DNA of 64,000 nt from Pomphorhynchus laevis (GCA_012934845.2 WNNJ02003300.1:124001-188000); one strand, 5' to 3'. Numbered from the stretch's first letter, positions 34,441-46,568 are shown. A program made the numbers and translations. Notes: generated by a model not told the origin, from the letters alone.

Positions 34441-34685
34441 GTCCGGCTCCAGACTGAACGTACTGGGTGTTATAAGCTTTTCCATGTGACAATAGTCGAA
34501 ACTTTACTGAATAAATGGGTATACTTGATACCAAATGATGGTTTAAACAAATACAAGGAAACAAGGTAAACACCGCTGCAGGTCTGGGCGGACTTCCCTT
34601 ATTTTTTTGAAAAAAAATCTTTAATATATTCATATGTTTTCCGTGTTTCAGTTTTATATTCTCCAATCTTGAATTCCTTCACATT
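34441..34685. other. no feature recognised
   Basis: Short spacer between the gypsy fossil and a plus-strand LINE. A minus frame covers it without a recognisable domain. Confidence 0.4.
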
Positions 34686-34689
34686 GGAA

Positions 34690-35690
34690 GGAGTCAATTG
34701 TAGTTCCAGTGTATAAACAGGGAAATCGACAAGTGTGTATGAACTATCGACAAGTTGCCTTGACGTGTATTATTTGTAAGATGCTTCAAAAGCTAATAGT
34801 CATAAAAGCTAATAAATATTTGCTGAAAATATGATGACGATATTAAGATATGGCGGCGTATTAGAAATGGGAGGGACATTTAAATCCTTCAAGATGATCT
34901 GTCATGCCTAGACAAATGGTCAGCGGAAAATGGTTTTAGGCTTAACCTCTCTAAATGTGCGCATATGTACATTGGTTCTTCACTAAACTAATCGTATCAG
35001 ATATGTTCGATTTAGATATATCGAGTGGGTGAATTCAAGGATCTTGGTGTGATGATGACCAGTAGTTTGAAAACTAATGTCCACACTAGATATATTTGTA
35101 ATCAACGCTATCGTATTTTATGGATGTTTTTCAGGTCTTTTGATCGGATAAGTCCATCAATGTTCAAGCAACTATTTTGCTCATATATTCTACCCATCCT
35201 TGAATACGTTATACCTGTAACTTATCCACAGACTTTATGGGAGTCCCGTGACATTGAAACCTGTTTCATAAAGGTCGCGCATGATTCCGAATTTCTCAAA
35301 TTTGAGATATGCTGAACGTTTGACATTTCTCTTAAAATATCGCAGATCGGCCATTGATTTATCAACTGTAGTCAAAATTGTTTTTGATGGCTTTGGAGAT
35401 ATTTCCCACGATGGCTTTTTCGATGGCTTTGGAGGTCTATCGGTGGATGATAGACGAGAAACTTGTAAACATATGTGGAAATTAATAAAGCCTACTACAA
35501 TAATTCCTGTTCACCATCGATTTGCAACCAGGGTTAGTAATTAGTGGAGTAGACTAAAGTGCCTGCATATCTCTCGTAGTATATCTAGTGATGCTATCAA
35601 GAAAGCTATCGAAACCGAGAGAAGAAATTTGTAACTTCCTTTTGATTGAATTCTTTATTTGTTGACGTTTTTTATCGTTTTTTAAGCGAC
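34690..35690 (+). mobile_element. CR1-type LINE, RT pieces and C-terminus (broken)
   Basis: Starts inside RT (VPVYKQGNRQVCMNYRQVAL, then CIICKMLQKLI). It jumps by a deletion to the region after the catalytic box (CLDKWSAENGFRLNLSKCAH), then VGEFKDLGVMM and YILPILEYVIPVTYP, and ends with the usual C-terminal tail (HHRFATRVSN, then SISSDAIKKAI). A duplicated DGFGDISHDGFFDGFG block lies near 35385-35430. Confidence 0.85.
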
Positions 35691-36082
35691 ACGAGCTTGT
35701 AGCTCATTTGCTGCTGTTTGTTATAATAATAAATAGCAAGACAAGAATAACAAAAATAATGGTACGGAACCGAAGTAATATTTAGTAAAAGCTTCGAAAA
35801 TCAATAATGCAATGACGTGCAATGACTTAGGAACAAATTAAAATAATGACATCCCTTTAAATCACACGATTTTAAGGAATTCACTTTAATAAATCATATA
35901 GAAGGAATTGTCAAATTTAACTCTGTGATAATCAATGATATCACAGCTGTCAAAATAATTGATGTTTCACATCTCACGAATAGAGCAGCCGTCCTTACTG
36001 ATGCTGACCAAAATGATTAGTGAATAATGTATTCGTTTAAACAATTTTTAAACGGCTAGTGACTAATCTTGCGGTTTTCTGA
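35691..36082. other. AT-rich spacer
   Basis: No coding segment or known repeat recognised; may include the 5' UTR of the next LINE. Confidence 0.4.
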
Positions 36083-38070
36083 AAATTAAAAACCGAAAGT
36101 TAATTGCTTAGGTATTGATCCATCCTCGTTAGATATATTTCCTACTGGACTATCTATAAACGCAGGAACCAGTAAATGTTCAACTCCAATTATTAACGTC
36201 GCTTACACAAATATTCGTAGTATAGTATCGAAGATTGACGAATTTCGGAACAGATTCTTTACATATAAACCTCAAATAATCGCAGTTACCGAAACTTGGC
36301 TAAATCATGATATTGCTGATAGTATGGTAGCTGTGGATGGGTATTCGATCATCAGGGTTGATCGTAAAGTACGACGAGGAGGCGGTGTTGCACTTTATGT
36401 CGATCAATGTATATGTGTTGACGATTTTGAATGTTATGCTGACACATATGGTACTTGTGAACTGATGGTGGTGAGTGTATCTCATGTAAGAAATAAAGTT
36501 ACTATTGCACTATGTTATAGATCTCCATGTAGCTTCGTTCTCACTCAGGAATTCTCAGATATTTTGACAAAGGCAGCAATGGGTGACCGGTTCCTCTGTT
36601 TAGGAGACTTCAATATTTCCAGCATCAATATGGATGATCCTCATTCAGGAATAACATCTTCAAGTAAACTAGATCATGACTTGTGGAATTTGCTGTTAGA
36701 TAGCCTACTTCTTGTTCAGCATGTATAAGCACCAACTAGGATTATGAATGATCAAAGTTCTTTGTTGGATTTAATTTTATCTAAATCATTAACAGATGTG
36801 CGTGACATTATGCATGAAGCACCCATAGGAGTTAGTGATCATTGTGTATTGCTTTTTCACTTCTCAGGGATTTCAAATAATATTATCGACGAAGTCGAAA
36901 CTAAAATCTTCAAGCATTGTTGGTATCGTGCGGATCAGTGTAAAATTTTTCAAGCAGCATCGACTATGAACTTTGCAGACGCTAGCGACGATGTTGAAGA
37001 TTGTTGGAAAGTTTTCCGTTCAACAATGTGCGAAATAATAGAAAAATACGTTCCTACCAAGATCGTGCATAAAAATAAAAAAGTGAATCCTCCGTGGTTT
37101 AATAGAGAACTTAAATCAGAACTAAGACGAAGAAACCGACTGTTTAAATTAAGCTGCAAGGACAATACTTATCGACAGGAATACGTCAATTGTCGTAACT
37201 TTTTCGAAAAGCTTAAAAAACGCACAAAATTTAACTACGAAATGAGAATAACTGCGGATTTTCATAGTGATCCAAAACGATTTTGGGCTCACATACGTAG
37301 AAATAGGACAATTCCTCCTGCGATTTCGTCTCTTCGTATTAATGATAACTTAATCACATCGCCTCAAGATGTAGCCGACACGTTTGCGTCGACTTTTCAA
37401 CTCGTAACTAATAACAGAGAAATTAACCAGCAATCTCGTGTAAGCCATTCACGAAGTTATTTTGATTTTACTACCGAGGAGGTTTATATTGAGTTAAATT
37501 CTTTACGACATTCATCACTTGGTCCGGATGGATTACATCCCCAGATACTAAAGATATTATCAACATTTATTGCTTCACCGTTAGCTTATTTGTTTCAACT
37601 ATCACTAGCTAAGTCAATTCTACCATTAGATTGGAAAATCGCCACTGTAGTGCCAGTCCACAAAAAAGGAGATCGTCACAATCCTGAAAATTATAGAGCA
37701 ATAAGCCTTACAAGTGTCGTATGTAAGATGTTAGAGTGCATATTGTATCGGCGATTACTATCCTATCTTGAATCATCGAACTTGTTAGATAATTCGCAAC
37801 ATGGTTTTCGTCCTGGTCGTTCTTGCATGTCTAATCTTTTATGTGCACGCGAAGCATGGGTTGATGCAGTTGCGCAGGGTAATGCAGTTGATGTCGTGTA
37901 TTTCGACTTCAGTTGGGCCTTTGATAGAGTTCCTCACAATATGTTGATTGAGGCTCTTGCAGATTACGGAATTGAAATTCCTATTATTCGATGGATTCAC
38001 GCTTACCTATCTGATCTTTCTTTCAGAGTTTGAGTTGGAAATTGTCTATCTAGACCGTCAAATTTATCAA
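36083..38070 (+). mobile_element. CR1/Jockey-type LINE, endonuclease plus RT N-terminal half
   Basis: One frame runs from just after a stop at about 36083 to 38035, interrupted once by TAA at 36726-36728. Endonuclease boxes: AYTNIRSIVSKIDEF, AVTETWLNHD, LCYRSP, CLGDFNISS, GVSDHCVLLF. RT boxes: SSLGPDGLHPQILK, VVPVHKKGDRHNPENYRAIS, LLDNSQHGFRPGRSC and YFDFSWAFDRVPH. The frame ends at TGA (38033-38035), but the homologous text VGNCLSRPS continues to about 38070. The element is then cut before its catalytic YxDD box by the next LINE's 5' end. It is relatively young and well preserved. Confidence 0.9.
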
Positions 38071-38079
38071 TGAGTCCAG

Positions 38080-41000
38080 TTTCGTTCAAACGTTTTGATT
38101 GTCAGTTTCGTTCAAACGTTTTGATTATCAGTCGGACAATAAAAGCGTTTCTGTTTGCAACTAACTTTCTCGCTATTCAAACTTCAAGTTTTCGGAATCA
38201 AGAGCTATATTGGTAGCTGAGAGGTGAGTTTTTGCTGTTGATATAGTTTAGTTTAGTTTATTTATTTTTTATTTATTTTTATTTTTTTGATTTTTGTTTG
38301 TTGTATTTGCTTTTTGTTTTTTTTGTTTTTATTTATTTATTCATATATATATACATCTAACATAAGTACATAAGTACAGTTGGAAGGAACTAATTGCCTT
38401 AAGCCAGTTGGGAAGAGAAAATCTTCTTCCCAGCTGGAGGAAAATTTAAAAAATATAGAAAAAGAATCTTCAGTGCAAAAGAGGCTCTTGCCTATAAAGC
38501 AAGACTCTTTTGCACTTAAAGTAACATGTAAAGAAAACCATAATCTAAACAAAAAAATAAGAGAGATAGAGAGAGGGAAATAAGAAAAACTGTTCGAGGA
38601 GAAATCTTCGAACGGTTTTTCAAAAGAGATAATTTCTACCGAATCTCCTTCAAAAGCTTAGCTTTGAAAGATAAATTCAAAGCGGCTTTAGTTGGAGAAG
38701 AGGGTATAGAAATTATCGACATTTCTCCACAAGTGACGGCCATTCTTAGGGATGTGCCGTCATTTGCGGAGAAAGAAGATGTTGAAGAATTCTTACATCA
38801 ATATGATGTAAGGATTCTGAAAACATGCAAATCATACAATCAATCATATAGTTCTTTTCTTTTGAAGGGAACTATATGTAGTTTGAAAAAATTAAAAGAA
38901 GATGGAGGCAGCATCTGCGGACATCGAATATCTGTAAAGATATTCGACGAAGACGATGCTGCCTTTCGGTATCCGCAGTGTTATAGATGTCAGCGCTGGG
39001 GACATTTTTCGAACATGTGTCGATAAGTGTCACCGCGTTGCGTCCACTGCGGAGAAGAACACGAAACACAAGCATGTGGAAATAAAAATAGGCCGACATG
39101 TGCAAACTGTAGGCAACCTCACAAGGCGTACTCACACGTTTGTCCAGAGTTCAAGTCTTACTTGGCCTGGGTAAACAGTGAGAACAAGAAGGCTTGTGAG
39201 GAAGCTCAGTCCTACCTTAGGGCAGCCAAAAGTCACTCTCTGGATCAACACGCTGGACAAGCAGCGATGCTGATCGAGAGAGTACTTACTCTTGAAAAAG
39301 AAATGGCTGCCTTAAGGCAGGAAAATGCAAAATTAAAAAAAGATGCTGTAATCCACGAATCCGATTTGAAGAAATTCAAATCGGAGTTGAACGCAACAAC
39401 ATTACGCAAATACAGATTGTTGAAACAGGAGAAAGACAAGTCATCGATTTCGGTGACTACTTTTAATCGTTTCAACGATTTGTCACAAATACAAGGCCCT
39501 CAGAATGAGGACAATAATAATTGTTCAGTAGTATCGACGGATTCTGAGGGTCTTTCGATTAAAGCGCCAGGGACTGCTATAAAGATGCTGACGTTACCTG
39601 AATCACTTCAGGTGGCGTCGAGTCGGAGGGGCAGTTCCTGGCACAAAGCTTCGAATGCAAGAAAAAAAAAACGAAGAATTGAGTATTCTTCGCTTGAAGA
39701 CATCTGCCTAATGAGTTGGAATATAGGTTCTGTTAAGAACCTGATACAGTATTTCAGTCTCATACCGGCAGATGTGCTTCGCTTGCAGGAAGCAAGATCA
39801 CCCGATCAATTGAGGATTTTTAGCAGCAAGATCGACGACTGCGACACATTTGTGTCAGCAGAAGGTCTCAGGATGGAACTCTTCCTAGTGTCGGTGGTAA
39901 AGAAGCGTTTTTGCGCATCTTTACTATCGCATGGCACTAGCGAAGTAGGTTCATTCCAGCTCCTCCGGTTTTTCATCTATAGACGCCCAGTTTATGTAGC
40001 AAATTGTTACATCAAGCCGAGGGCCTGGAGTTCGAAAAAGGGGAGGAGAGAGATTTGATCAATGCTGTTGAAGATCTTCAATTTGGGTGGTCAATTTTTA
40101 ATTGGAGATTTCAACGACGACGGTGGGTCTCGGGTGGGCAGCATGATCGCTCCAGCATGGGAGGTCATATGTCCCCCGGAAGGGACATTTATCCGTCGTC
40201 GCAATGGTTATTGCTCCACGTTAGATTTTGCTATGCAAAACAAAAATACAAATTTTAAAATTAAATGGCAGCAGAATTTGCTGCCATATACTTTTAATAA
40301 TGGGCATAAGCTTGTATATTGGTCGTGGAAGGAGGAACTAGTTTTCAAGATAAGATTCCAACCGACACGGGCCGGTATACAAGCTTTTAATAGATCAATA
40401 AGCGAAGTAATGATAAATTTAAATAATAAAGATATTTTTTGTACTATTTTAAAAAATACTTTTAATGAAATAATAAATTTTAGTATTTGCAATAATAATT
40501 TTATAATAAATAATAATTTTAATTTTTTCGATTGTTTGAATATTTTAGATGAGACGTTTTTGACAAATTTTACAAATAAATTAAAAGAATCAAATTCTCT
40601 ATTAATTTTAAATAATGAAATTTTTAGTAATGCAAATAAATTTTTAACTACTAAACGACCGCCCAACATCAAGTACACTCCTAAAGCTCTTCATTTGAAA
40701 CGTATACTCTGGGGTTTACGAACGGATACGAATCCTTCGTCTCAGAGAATCGCTCAAATGGCTCTGCTCAAGAATGATATTCAAGAGTTGGAGCAGAGGG
40801 TAGACGCTAAAAAGTTGCTGTCTTACAAGAATTTTTCAAAGGAATGGTGGCAAACCATTAGGCGAACCACCTTCCGTTCTTGGAGGGCAGCGGCTTCTAA
40901 GTGGATATCCTCTAAGGGTTTTGGGAATGTACTTCATGAAATGAAAATGAAACACCTAGCCAATGCTGAAGGATGGACCGAGAGGAAAATGATGAAGATC

Positions 41001-42077
41001 CGTATGGAACTCTTGTTTTCGACAATCGACAATTCGCAAGAGGACATCACTATCGAGGACATTTTGAGTGCGTGGCCAGTCGTGCCAAAGACTTCGTCTA
41101 ACGGGTCTTCGGCATGCGCTGCTGCGACCAAATTGGTCGTCGATAGGGTTCGGACGGATATTGCTGCCAAGATGCTAGGAGTACCTTTAGCATCTTGGTG
41201 TGATATTGCGGTCGGAAAAGTGGTGTTCCTTGCGAAGGGAAGATGGGTGTCGAATGCTAAAAACACAAGACCCATAACAATATCTAATAATATTGTTATG
41301 GTGTATGAGAGAGCTCTTGCTAGGATCCTTTCCCGATTCTACGAAGATCGTGATATGTTGGGAGACTACATTCACGGGTTTCGTAGAGGAAGGGGAACTG
41401 TTAAGGCAGTAAGGTCCATGCAGAGTTTTCTCACCAGCGATAGACGACCTGCAGTCCTCTATTCGCTGGATGTGTCGGCGGCCTTCGACAACTTGGGGCA
41501 TGATGCAATAGTTACAACGTTAACCAGTGATGGTATACCGAGTAATTTGTTGCATCGTGTCCTGGGTATATTAAAAGCAAGAACTTTCTACTTGGATGAT
41601 GACGGGGGTAAGTACTATCATCTCAACAAAGGACTTCCCCAGGGCTCACCTCTGTCTCCTATCATTTATATGATAGTGACGAGGGGAGTTCTGGAGGGTC
41701 TTTTGGATAGGAACACCCACGCCATCATTTATGCGGACGACATCTCGATCGCATCTAAGAGAAATACTCTGTCGGATGCAAGTTTTGAAGGGCGAATGAA
41801 GTCTGTAATGGACATTGTTGCTCATCGCTTAGCGAAGTTTGGCTTGTCTTTAAACCCAGCGAAGAGCAATTTTGTTCATTACAGATTTCGGCGTCCTGGA
41901 AAGCACACTCGTCTCCTCGATTCTCTTCCAGGGAATCGAAAGCGTCGGGTGCGCATTCTGGGATCCGTTTTCGAACCACGTTTGCATCCTAGGTCAGATA
42001 TGGCCAGGTGTTTCAAATTAGTTAGAAAAGGGCTACGTATGTTTGAAAGAGCGAGACGATTAAATGCCGGTTACATT
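38080..42077 (+). mobile_element. non-LTR retrotransposon with ORF1 and ORF2 in one frame, nearly open
   Basis: The 5' region has a duplicated block (AGTTTCGTTCAAACGTTTTG at about 38079 and 38105). Frame 0 is open from about 38550 to 42104 except for TAA at 39024-39026 and TGA at 40056-40058. Order: leader; zinc knuckles CYRCQRWGHFSNMC, CVHCGEEHETQAC and CANCRQPHKAYSHVC (the first stop falls between knuckles 1 and 2); a coiled coil (about 39255-39420); endonuclease start LMSWNIGSVKNL and FLIGDFNDDG; a very Asn/Phe/Ile-rich AT-rich linker (40380-40660); RT boxes LYSLDVSAAFDNLGHD, GLPQGSPLSPIIY, AIIYADDISIASK. A knuckle-to-endonuclease frame without a separate ORF2 start is unusual. The final residues SIHAYNIL come from PLE-B flank, so the element is 3'-truncated. 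Confidence 0.9.
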
Positions 42078-42600
42078 AGCATTCATGCATACAATATACT
42101 ATAAAATATAATACATTAAATAATGAAATTTTAAGAATTGCTTTAGTATGTAATAATATTAGCTTTCTTTATGAACATTTAAATCATTTAATAGATGCAT
42201 ATTTTAAACTAGGTTACTATAAAGATACCATCAAACAGGAAATCATAAAATATATAAATATTATCAAAAAATTATTAAAAATAAATTTACACTATTGAGC
42301 GGGGATTTTTTATGGAAAATAAATAATTGTATTAGAATAAGATACATTATATAATCAAATTTCATCAGATGACATACGTCAGTAGTTCGTATTTGGACCC
42401 GATGATATATTTCGTCGAGGAATAAGGGCTGAAATCTGATAGCATAGCAGTTTTTCCTGATGACCTCTAATCCTCTTTCTTATACATCGTCTGTTATTTA
42501 TTAGTCAATTCATAAGAATTGACTTTTATTTTAAATTTTAAGTATAAAAATAAATTTTGTTTTCTTAAAATAAAAATACGTTAATATTATAAAATCTTAA
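42078..42600 (+). mobile_element. PLE-B 3' end (RT thumb plus tail)
   Basis: From SIHAY / YNTLNNEILRIALVCNNISF through HLIDAYFKLGYYKD to a stop at about 42297, then the full 3' tail. In the tail, GTC before GAGGAATAAGGG, TGAAATCTGATAGCATAGCA and CCTGATGACCTCTAAT are visible, and stem I still pairs using G-U pairs. The LINE at 38080-42077 is inserted or joined directly before the thumb. Confidence 0.88.
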
Positions 42601-44438
42601 ATGTTAATATTGCCAATTTCAAATAATTTATTAATAATTATATTAATACTTCCTAGGCAACAAACTATTAAGTAAAAATTAAAAGTTAGTTAATATTATA
42701 TATTAATTATTATTAATTAAATTATCACACTTTAACAGGATATATGCCCTCAATTACATACAAGCCGTACGACGTTCGACTTTTAAAATATAAGAATAAC
42801 AATTAGAGCATATTAACGTAATGTTATAAAAATTTAAAATTGTTAATAAATACTAAATCCGCAATCTTCTTACATTTCAAATATATATTATTATAGAAAC
42901 GAAGAAGAATAAAATATCCTTTATTTGATTAAAATTTGTTAAGACAGCAGTTCCACAGTACTGACAAATTTGATTATAAATACTAAATCCACAATCTTCT
43001 TCCATTTCAAATATAATTTTAATCAAATAAAGAATATTTTATTTTTCGTTCCTATAATAATATATATTTAAAATTGTGATGATATATCCTAATGATGATA
43101 TACCAGATTTACTGGTATCTCGATTGATATCATATATTGATCGAATACTCTGCAATCACATGGCATATACAAATAACATATCGCATATATGCTCGACGGC
43201 ATATACATGCTGTCGATCACATGCAAGCCGTATGATTCTCGATTTTTAAAAGAATAATAATTTGAGCATATTTATGTATTTTGGTGCTGTTATAAATTAT
43301 TTACTAGATGATCTATTAATTTTTGTCCTGTTTATAAAAATTCGTGTATATTAAATATTTTTATATTTTTATACAAAACAATTTAAAAATTCATTCTTTA
43401 TACTATATTTTATATAGTATAAAATACATAGGTTTAGTTAACTGATCTGATTTATTAAAGTTTATTTAAAATGTAGAATTTTAATGTACAAAGTTATCAG
43501 AGCATCATAGAATCAATGCTTAAAAAACCTAAAGCATTATTTAAAGGTTCAATAACGCATGTTTTTAGTTTTTTTCTAAGAAGCAAAATATCAATATTGA
43601 CTGTCGCAAAAAATAAAAGTCATAATTTAAATTTAATATATTTATAAAAGAAACTTTGCTAAAAGCGATCAACGAATACTAATGTATTTTTGAAAATATA
43701 ACAAAATTTAGCAAACATTTGAAAATAGATTTAGTGATTTCATTATCCGACAACTGTAAAGATAAAAAGCGGGAAATTGTTCATTTTCAATCAAATGTTG
43801 TTTGCACAGAAATTGATTTTTGATCATTGGTCTTTACTCTTTTGATTATCCTTGAATTTAGTGATTGGCAAGTGAACATGCAGTTATTCGCTGTTTCTGT
43901 CGAATCATTAATATTTCTTGAGTATGTTGAAACTAAAAACTTTTAAAATTATTCAATGAAAGCAAAAAGTTGTAACACATCTTTATTTGAACTTATCATA
44001 TTTTAAACTGCCAGTTATAAGCAGTAATTTATATTAATCTTGAACTATTAATCTTGAATGCTAATCACGAACTAGTGTAAAGATTTATTCTAAACTTAAA
44101 GGATTATTTGAAAGTATTATATAAGTTTAATAATTTATATTACATATTATATTTATAATATATAATTTATAGTATAATAATAATTTATTTATCAAATAAT
44201 AATTTCAAGTTATTATTGAAATAATAACTTGAAATTATTTTCCAGTCCATTCTTTTAATTTCTACAATCTACTAAAAGCATTGAAATAATAAACTCTATA
44301 TTGAATATAATCACAAATTATTTTGATCTCCGTTCCAACATTAAAATTATATCGACTGTTACTGAATACAACCAAACAATTTTTGTTTACTCAAATTCTT
44401 TTTCTATTTTGATCAAAAACAAAGACAATAAATCATGA
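42601..44438. other. long AT-rich stretch, no gene seen
   Basis: Contains the inverted repeat at 42886-43068, a PLE-B terminal motif (AAATACATAGGTTTAGTTAA, about 43422) and a near-palindrome of TTATTATTTGA type near 44170-44235. No splice-bounded open segment was recognised. Confidence 0.45.
42886..43068. repeat. AT-rich inverted repeat, about 60-bp arms
   Basis: TATATTATTATAGAAACG with AAAATATCCTTTATTTGATT on the left is matched in inverse by AATCAAATAAAGAATATTTT and CGTTCCTATAATAATATATA on the right. The centre holds a second direct repeat, AATACTAAATCC-CAATCTTCTT, at about 42848 and 42979. MITE-like, but no clear target duplication. Confidence 0.7.
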
Positions 44439-44444
44439 TTTATT
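44439..44444 (-). promoter_or_regulatory. poly(A) signal for the protamine-like gene
   Basis: AATAAA on the minus strand, 50 nt after the stop codon at 44494, a normal distance. Confidence 0.6.
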
Positions 44445-44493
44445 TAAGACAAATGATACAGATATCTGCTACATTTTTGTAATCTATGTTAAT

Positions 44494-44646
44494 TTAAACG
44501 CCTTCAGGGGCAACGCTCCTGCGACGTCTTCGTCGAGAATGGCTTCTCTTTCTGGAAGTCCTCCTGGCTGGGCTTCGAACCGTACGCCTTCTTGGGCTGC
44601 GACTCCTTCTTCGCCTAGTACTTGTAGATCGTCTTCTCGCTGGCAT
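44494..44646 (-). CDS. protamine-like arginine-rich protein (50 residues)
   Basis: MPARRRSTSTRRRRSRSPRR, RTVRSPARRTSRKRSHSRRR and RRRSVAPEGV: 22 Arg in 50 residues, with Ser/Thr-Pro-Arg phosphorylatable motifs. Length and composition are those of sperm nuclear basic proteins (protamines), which replace histones on sperm DNA. It could also be a stray RS-domain piece, but it has its own start, stop and poly(A) signal. The ATG at 44646 has a good insect context (TCAAAATG). A pyrimidine-rich TTTCTTTGGTTCTGCTAG ends 12 nt before it, so a 5' UTR intron is likely. The longer frame from 44685 (MNIFSLVLLVIIK) would read through that intron and is rejected. The codons are GC-rich, unlike the surrounding AT-rich DNA, which indicates selection. 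Confidence 0.7.
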   Translation of the reverse strand: MPARRRSTSTRRRRSRSPRRRTVRSPARRTSRKRSHSRRRRRRSVAPEGV

Positions 44647-45618
44647 TTTGATAATCACTAGCAGAACCAAAGAAAAAATGTTCAATTCTCGATTTTTTCA
44701 GTCAATTTATGCTTGTCTGAAAGCGGGAAGCGCGTGATATCACAGTGTGCATGATGCCATCAAGTAATGCAGCATGTGATAAGCGTGAACAAACTGACCA
44801 ATTGCGTTCCCTGCATTTTTTATTACGTTTGCTTAATTAATTTTTTGCAACTATTAATCGTTAAATTGTTAAGCGTTGATTTTTAATCATCACGTGTGAA
44901 AATTCCCCAATGAGAAACATTAGCTGATTGTAAACACTTGCAGATGCAATTAACAAACAAAAACAAATGCCTACGAACCCTTTTAGTCAATTAAAATATT
45001 TTCAAATTGATTCAATATAAATGCAAAATACTAATTGCTTTTAATAGTCTTTTAAAATATTATAAAGGTGATAATAACAGCTTGATAAACAATCAACAAT
45101 TTTCGAATTGCTGCTATTTTTAAAATAATATAAAATAGTAAAATAGCTTAATCCATGAATTTAAAAGCAGTTGCTATTTACATTCATTAGTAAAAAATAA
45201 TCAGTCTACTGATTTTGAAGAGATAATTCGAGATTATCCTTCTGATCACCTCGAATCTCAATTCTAATGTACGGAATATCGTTAATCAATTCATAAAAAT
45301 ACTATGTTAAAATTCCTTTAAGATATTTATATTTTAAAATTATTTACAGTTCAAATATTAGATTGTTTCATTGTTTCTCCTGATCACCTTTAACCTTAAT
45401 TCTAATAAATAGTATAAATATTCCGTTCATAAAATCATTGTGTAAGCAGACTCTATTGTTTTAAAAAATTGAACCAATCGAGAGAAGTCAAAGTAAAAAA
45501 TTATTGTTACAAATTTTCACTTCATTGTATTCTTTGAATACAATGAAATACAATTTGTATTCTTTAAATACAATTGTATTCTTTGAATACAATGAAAACA
45601 TAAAAAATAATAAATATA
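44647..45618. other. AT-rich stretch upstream of the protamine-like gene
   Basis: Probable first exon or promoter of the protamine-like gene lies somewhere in 44660-44900 but cannot be fixed. Two worn PLE-B tail pieces (CTGATCACCTCGAATCTCAA at about 45242 and CTCCTGATCACCTTTAACC at about 45379) and a short repeated TTGTATTCTTTGAATACAAT palindrome (45520-45600) follow. Confidence 0.45.
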
Positions 45619-45918
45619 TTGAATACAATGAAAACAGAAAAGAAGAATAAATATATTGAGCGAATTATTGAAATCGAAAAAGGAACCTTTATTCAGTTCG
45701 TAATTTCCACCTCAGGCGGACTAGCAAAGGAGGCAAGTGCTTTCATCAAGAGACTAGCAACTCTCGCATCAGTGAGCGATCCATTATCCTATGGCATAAA
45801 TGTATGTTCGCTGCGACAACGTGTAGGTGTCGCGCTAACAAAAGCAAACGCCTGGTGTCTGAAATTAGATCTAAAAAACAATCTCGTATTTGTTGTAACA
45901 AAAATATTCAGAGAATAA
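45619..45918 (+). CDS. mobile-element-type open frame (EIEKGTFxxFV segment)
   Basis: RIIEIEKGTFIQFVISTSGG, LAKEASAFIKRLATLASVSD and RQRVGVALTKANAWCLKLDL. This is the pattern (VExGTFTPLVFTTSGGMGxEx...RLAxLxA...R) that I know from the ends of many animal retroelement-encoded proteins. A worn relative is at about 60290-60440 and the related PVAxETLG end closes the LINE at 20850. It is an intact 99-codon frame, yet without a neighbouring RT. Most likely a stranded element end; domestication cannot be excluded. Confidence 0.45.
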   Translation: MNTMKTEKKNKYIERIIEIEKGTFIQFVISTSGGLAKEASAFIKRLATLASVSDPLSYGINVCSLRQRVGVALTKANAWCLKLDLKNNLVFVVTKIFRE

Positions 45919-46190
45919 AAAATTTTAACGAAAAAAAATTATTATATAAAAAAATCACTTCTCTCGATTTGTTCAATTCATAAATATAACGTATAATAGT
46001 AAAATTTAGGAAATCAAAAGCAATAAAAAATAGAAAATATCTTGCATGGTATTGTACCATAAATTTATCTACTTTGATGATATAATAATATATTCATTGT
46101 AAAGTGGCATCATAGAGTACTAAATCAGTACTACAGCTTTACCAAAAAGGATCATTAGCAAAAGCACTGGCAAATGCAAGCGCAGGTCTC
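45919..46190. other. AT-rich spacer
   Basis: Nothing recognised. Confidence 0.4.
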
Positions 46191-46275
46191 TTTAATATCG
46201 GTTAACTTTTATATAAGGAGAGTGAAACCATTCCGCGTGAATTTCTTGTAAAACGAAAGCCAGACGCGAAAGAAT

Positions 46276-46463
46276 GTCGAATGCCGTTTCGTCATCACAA
46301 TGACTCAGCAGTGCCAAATCCGTCCCACTATTGGATGCAGAGAAGGACTGACAGACGGCAATTAATGATTCATTCATTGATTGACGTCTACCAGTCCTCC
46401 TCTGCATCCAGTAGTGGAAAGGATCTGGCACTGATAGGTCATTGTGATGACGAAACGGCATTC
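46276..46463. repeat. near-perfect 90-bp-arm palindrome
   Basis: TGCCGTTTCGTCATCACAAT at the left is mirrored by ATTGTGATGACGAAACGGCA at the right, and the arms stay similar to a centre near 46369 (ATGATTCATTCATTGAT). Both strands therefore encode the same frame, MPFRHHNDxxVPxPxHYWMQ. This is GC-richer DNA than its flanks, so it is probably a foldback copy of a former coding or element segment. Confidence 0.88.
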
Positions 46464-46568
46464 GCCATTCTTCGCGTCTGGCTTACATGTTTTACAAAAA
46501 ATAATAATAAATCGATATTTAATTTTCGATTGGAATTCATAGCAGTCCTCCAACTTCTGGGCAAATAA

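Noticed and set aside
40208-40678. 156-codon minus-strand frame
   Set aside because: Antisense shadow of the AT-rich linker in the LINE ORF; Phe/Leu/Lys-rich only because the sense strand is Asn/Lys/Phe-rich.
44647-44685. Longer protamine-like start MNIFSLVLLVIIK
   Set aside because: It reads across a strong polypyrimidine-AG acceptor just before the better ATG and would add a hydrophobic leader to a nuclear basic protein.
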